Translations under genes and position numbers: made by a program
Shown here: positions 5,572-6,929 of the stretch, in pieces
Position numbering within the stretch: the stretch's first letter is position 1
Layout: each line of letters begins with the position of its first letter
DNA from: Candidatus Merdenecus merdavium
GTDB lineage: Bacteria > Bacillota > Clostridia > Lachnospirales > Lachnospiraceae
Direction: 5' to 3'
Assembly (NCBI GenBank): GCA_018715425.1
Contig: DVLR01000125.1
Span: 1 to 6,929 of the forward strand
Length of the DNA: 6,929 bases
Notes under the pieces: model-generated
The model's database searches: none
The model's input: only the letters and a program-made list of their open reading frames with translations
Told to the model about the DNA's origin: nothing

Positions 5572-5709
5572 ACACAAGAATGCGACACAACACAACTTTT
5601 TCCCTTATATTCAAAATGCTTTTTCTTAAAAGTAGATAGTAAATAACCGTGAGCGTATACGCGCGTTAGTAAATATAGGGGAATGGTTGTGATTTTGTGT
5701 TTCTTGTGT
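5572..5709. repeat. Long interrupted inverted repeat spanning the gap after vapE
   Basis: The left arm is ACACAAGAA (5572-5580), TGCG, ACACAA (5585-5590), CACAAC (5591-5596). The right arm is GTTGTG (5686-5691), ATT, TTGTGT (5695-5700), TTCTTGTGT (5701-5709). The three blocks pair in order: 9 + 6 + 6 bp, with a 4-nt bulge on the left and a 3-nt bulge on the right. The arms sit just after the vapE stop (5568) and just before the next ribosome binding site (5715-5720). They enclose an AT-rich stretch (5597-5646) and a central palindrome. As RNA it would form a long stem isolating the gap; as DNA it could be a protein-binding or origin element. No convincing promoter or T-tract terminator was seen here. 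Confidence 0.55.
5637..5675. promoter_or_regulatory. Palindrome flanked by two direct repeats, operator- or origin-like
   Basis: GCGTATACGC (5653-5662) is a perfect 10-bp palindrome. TAGTAAATA occurs on both sides at 5637-5645 and 5667-5675, exactly 30 bp apart, which is close to three helical turns, and nearly symmetric around the palindrome's centre. This is the kind of layout seen at binding sites for dimeric or cooperating proteins. Its place directly after the replication gene and inside the larger inverted repeat fits a replication origin or an operator for the last genes. The pattern is seen; the function is inferred. Confidence 0.4.
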
Positions 5710-5725
5710 CAGATGGGAGGATATT

Positions 5726-6007
5726 ATGCAAGAAAAATATATAGAGAAAAAACTTGTAGCAGCAGTTAAAGACATGGGAGGTATTGCACTGAAGTTCGTA
5801 AGTCCAGGAGTTGATGGTGTGCCAGACCGCATTGTACTACTTCCTATGGGGAGAATGGCATTTGTTGAGTGTAAAGCAACGGGAAAAAAGATGCGCCCTA
5901 TACAAGAAAAAAGAAAGAAACAACTGGAGGCATTAGGCTTTCTAGTCTATTGCCTTGATGATATAGACCAGATTGGAGGGATACTCAGTGAAATACAATC
6001 CACATGA
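5726..6007 (+). CDS. VRR-NUC domain nuclease
   Basis: A 93-residue protein that is essentially one VRR-NUC domain, a branch of the PD-(D/E)XK nucleases. Visible landmarks are Glu7 in 'YIEKKLVAAVKDMGG', 'SPGVDGVPDRIVLLPMG' with Asp34, and 'AFVECKATGKKMRPIQ' with Glu48, Lys50 and Gln60. Asp34, Glu48 and Lys50 form the expected metal-binding site. Phage VRR-NUC proteins of this size cut structured DNA, and the domain is also fused to the repair nuclease FAN1 in eukaryotes. The length is normal for stand-alone phage members. GGGAGG (5715-5720) is 5 bp before the ATG. Its last 20 bp overlap the next gene, a helicase, the usual pairing in clostridial and other Bacillota phages, which suggests that the two act on the same recombination or replication intermediates. 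Confidence 0.9.
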   Translation: MQEKYIEKKLVAAVKDMGGIALKFVSPGVDGVPDRIVLLPMGRMAFVECKATGKKMRPIQEKRKKQLEALGFLVYCLDDIDQIGGILSEIQST

Positions 6008-6929
6008 ATACCAAAGCTATGCCACTGAATTCATTTTATCCCATCCCATATCGGCTGTATTTCTTGAAATGGGTTTAGGTAAAAGTGTGATTACCTTATC
6101 TGCCATATTTGATTTGTGTTTAGATAGCTTTCTAGTATGTAAGGTGTTAGTGATTGCGCCTTTAAGAGTAGCAAGGGATACATGGCCAGCAGAAATCAAT
6201 AAGTGGGATCACTTAAAAGGACTCTCTTACTCGGTGGCAGTGGGAACGGAAAAAGAAAGAATCGATGCTCTCAAAAAACAATCCACACTATATATCATCA
6301 ACCGTGAGAACGTGGATTGGTTGGTTCACAAAAGTGGTATTCCCTTTCAATTTGATATGGTGGTCATTGATGAATTGTCATCCTTTAAATCCTATGGAGC
6401 AAAACGGTTTAAAAGTCTACTCAAAGTAAGACCCTCTGTAAAAAGAATAGTCGGTCTTACCGGTACTCCCTCCAGTAATGGATTGATGGATTTATGGGCT
6501 GAATTTCGAATTCTTGATTTGGGTCAAAGGCTTGGACGCTATATTAGTCATTATCGAAATACCTATTTTAAGCCAGATAAGCGAAATGCTCAGATTATAT
6601 TTTCTTATAAACCGCTACCCGGTGCTGAAGAGGAAATCTACAAACAAATATCAGACATCACCATTTCTATGAAATCTACCGATTATCTCACCATGCCTGA
6701 ATTCGTCAGCAATGAGGTGTTCGTCACTTTAAGTGAAAAAGAATGGAAAGTCTATTCAGATTTTAAGGAGGACATGGTGGCTAACTTTGGGGATGAAGAA
6801 ATTGATGCGGTTAATGCGGCGGTCCTTTCTGGAAAACTGCTACAGATGGCAAATGGTGCAGTATACGATAGCGAAAATAAAGCTCATGTGATTCATGACA
6901 AAAAGCTAGATGCCTTGGAAGATTTAATC
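5988..6929 (+). CDS. SNF2-family DEAD/DEAH-box helicase, 3' end outside the window
   Basis: A continuous frame of 314 codons runs to the window edge without a stop, so the C-terminal part is missing. The N-terminal ATPase lobe is clear: a Q-motif-like start 'YNPHEYQSYATEFIL', Walker A 'EMGLGKS' (27-33), motif Ia 'VLVIAPLRVARDTWP', motif II 'VVIDELSSFKS' with Asp128-Glu129, and motif III 'GLTGTPSSN' (156-164). These mark an SNF2-type superfamily 2 translocase; the second RecA lobe should lie beyond the window. The start is GTG at 5988, chosen because GGAGGG (5975-5980) lies 7 bp before it and the protein begins at the family's usual place; it overlaps the VRR-NUC gene by 20 bp. Motif II reads DELS, a variant commonly tolerated in phage members rather than DEAH. 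It likely remodels DNA for the neighbouring nuclease (inferred). Confidence 0.88.
   Translation, partial: MKYNPHEYQSYATEFILSHPISAVFLEMGLGKSVITLSAIFDLCLDSFLVCKVLVIAPLRVARDTWPAEINKWDHLKGLSYSVAVGTEKERIDALKKQSTLYIINRENVDWLVHKSGIPFQFDMVVIDELSSFKSYGAKRFKSLLKVRPSVKRIVGLTGTPSSNGLMDLWAEFRILDLGQRLGRYISHYRNTYFKPDKRNAQIIFSYKPLPGAEEEIYKQISDITISMKSTDYLTMPEFVSNEVFVTLSEKEWKVYSDFKEDMVANFGDEEIDAVNAAVLSGKLLQMANGAVYDSENKAHVIHDKKLDALEDLI

Noticed and set aside
5626..5832. Minus-strand open frame across the vapE/VRR-NUC gap
   Set aside because: It overlaps the start of the clear VRR-NUC gene and lacks a ribosome binding site. Its sequence is low in recognisable features, and the gap is better described by its repeats.

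Overview
The window looks like the early (regulation plus DNA replication) part of a prophage, phage or phage-derived mobile element from a low-to-mid GC Bacillota, most likely a gut-type Clostridia (Lachnospiraceae/Oscillospiraceae style). Three things point there: almost every gene has a near-consensus AAGGAGG ribosome binding site, all genes lie on the + strand in a tightly packed and often overlapping run, and the gene families are the usual ones of clostridial prophage replication modules. No integrase, repressor, structural gene or host gene is visible, so prophage, free phage and integrative element cannot be told apart.

Layout. Positions 1-208 begin with a rho-independent terminator (22-67) for a gene upstream of the window, followed by an AT-rich leader. 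A 47-residue, very basic small protein follows (209-352). Positions 353-653 carry no convincing gene. They fold into a dense series of helices (367-574), then a terminator-like hairpin with a T tract (580-613), then a hairpin that covers the ribosome binding site of the next gene (615-649). This is the least explained part of the window and a good candidate for a structured RNA or attenuating leader.

The operon proper runs 654-5568: a sigma-70-region-4-like protein, a Rha-family phage regulator, a four-cysteine zinc-ribbon protein, a DUF4406 protein, a PD-(D/E)XK nuclease-like protein, and a 782-residue VapE-family primase-helicase with an apparent archaeo-eukaryotic-primase-like N-terminal part. 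From the zinc-ribbon gene on, genes overlap or abut, implying translational coupling. A 157-bp gap (5569-5725) holds a long interrupted inverted repeat that frames a perfect 10-bp palindrome and two direct repeats 30 bp apart. After it come a VRR-NUC nuclease (5726-6007) and, overlapping it by 20 bp, a SNF2-type helicase (from 5988) that runs off the window's end.

Inferred working together: the sigma-like protein and Rha control early expression; VapE supplies priming and helicase activity for replication; VRR-NUC and SNF2 helicase act together on DNA structures during replication or recombination; the stand-alone PD-(D/E)XK protein, DUF4406 protein and zinc-ribbon protein are accessory factors of unknown role. 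All functions are read from sequence motifs and recalled family patterns; no database search or folding program was run.
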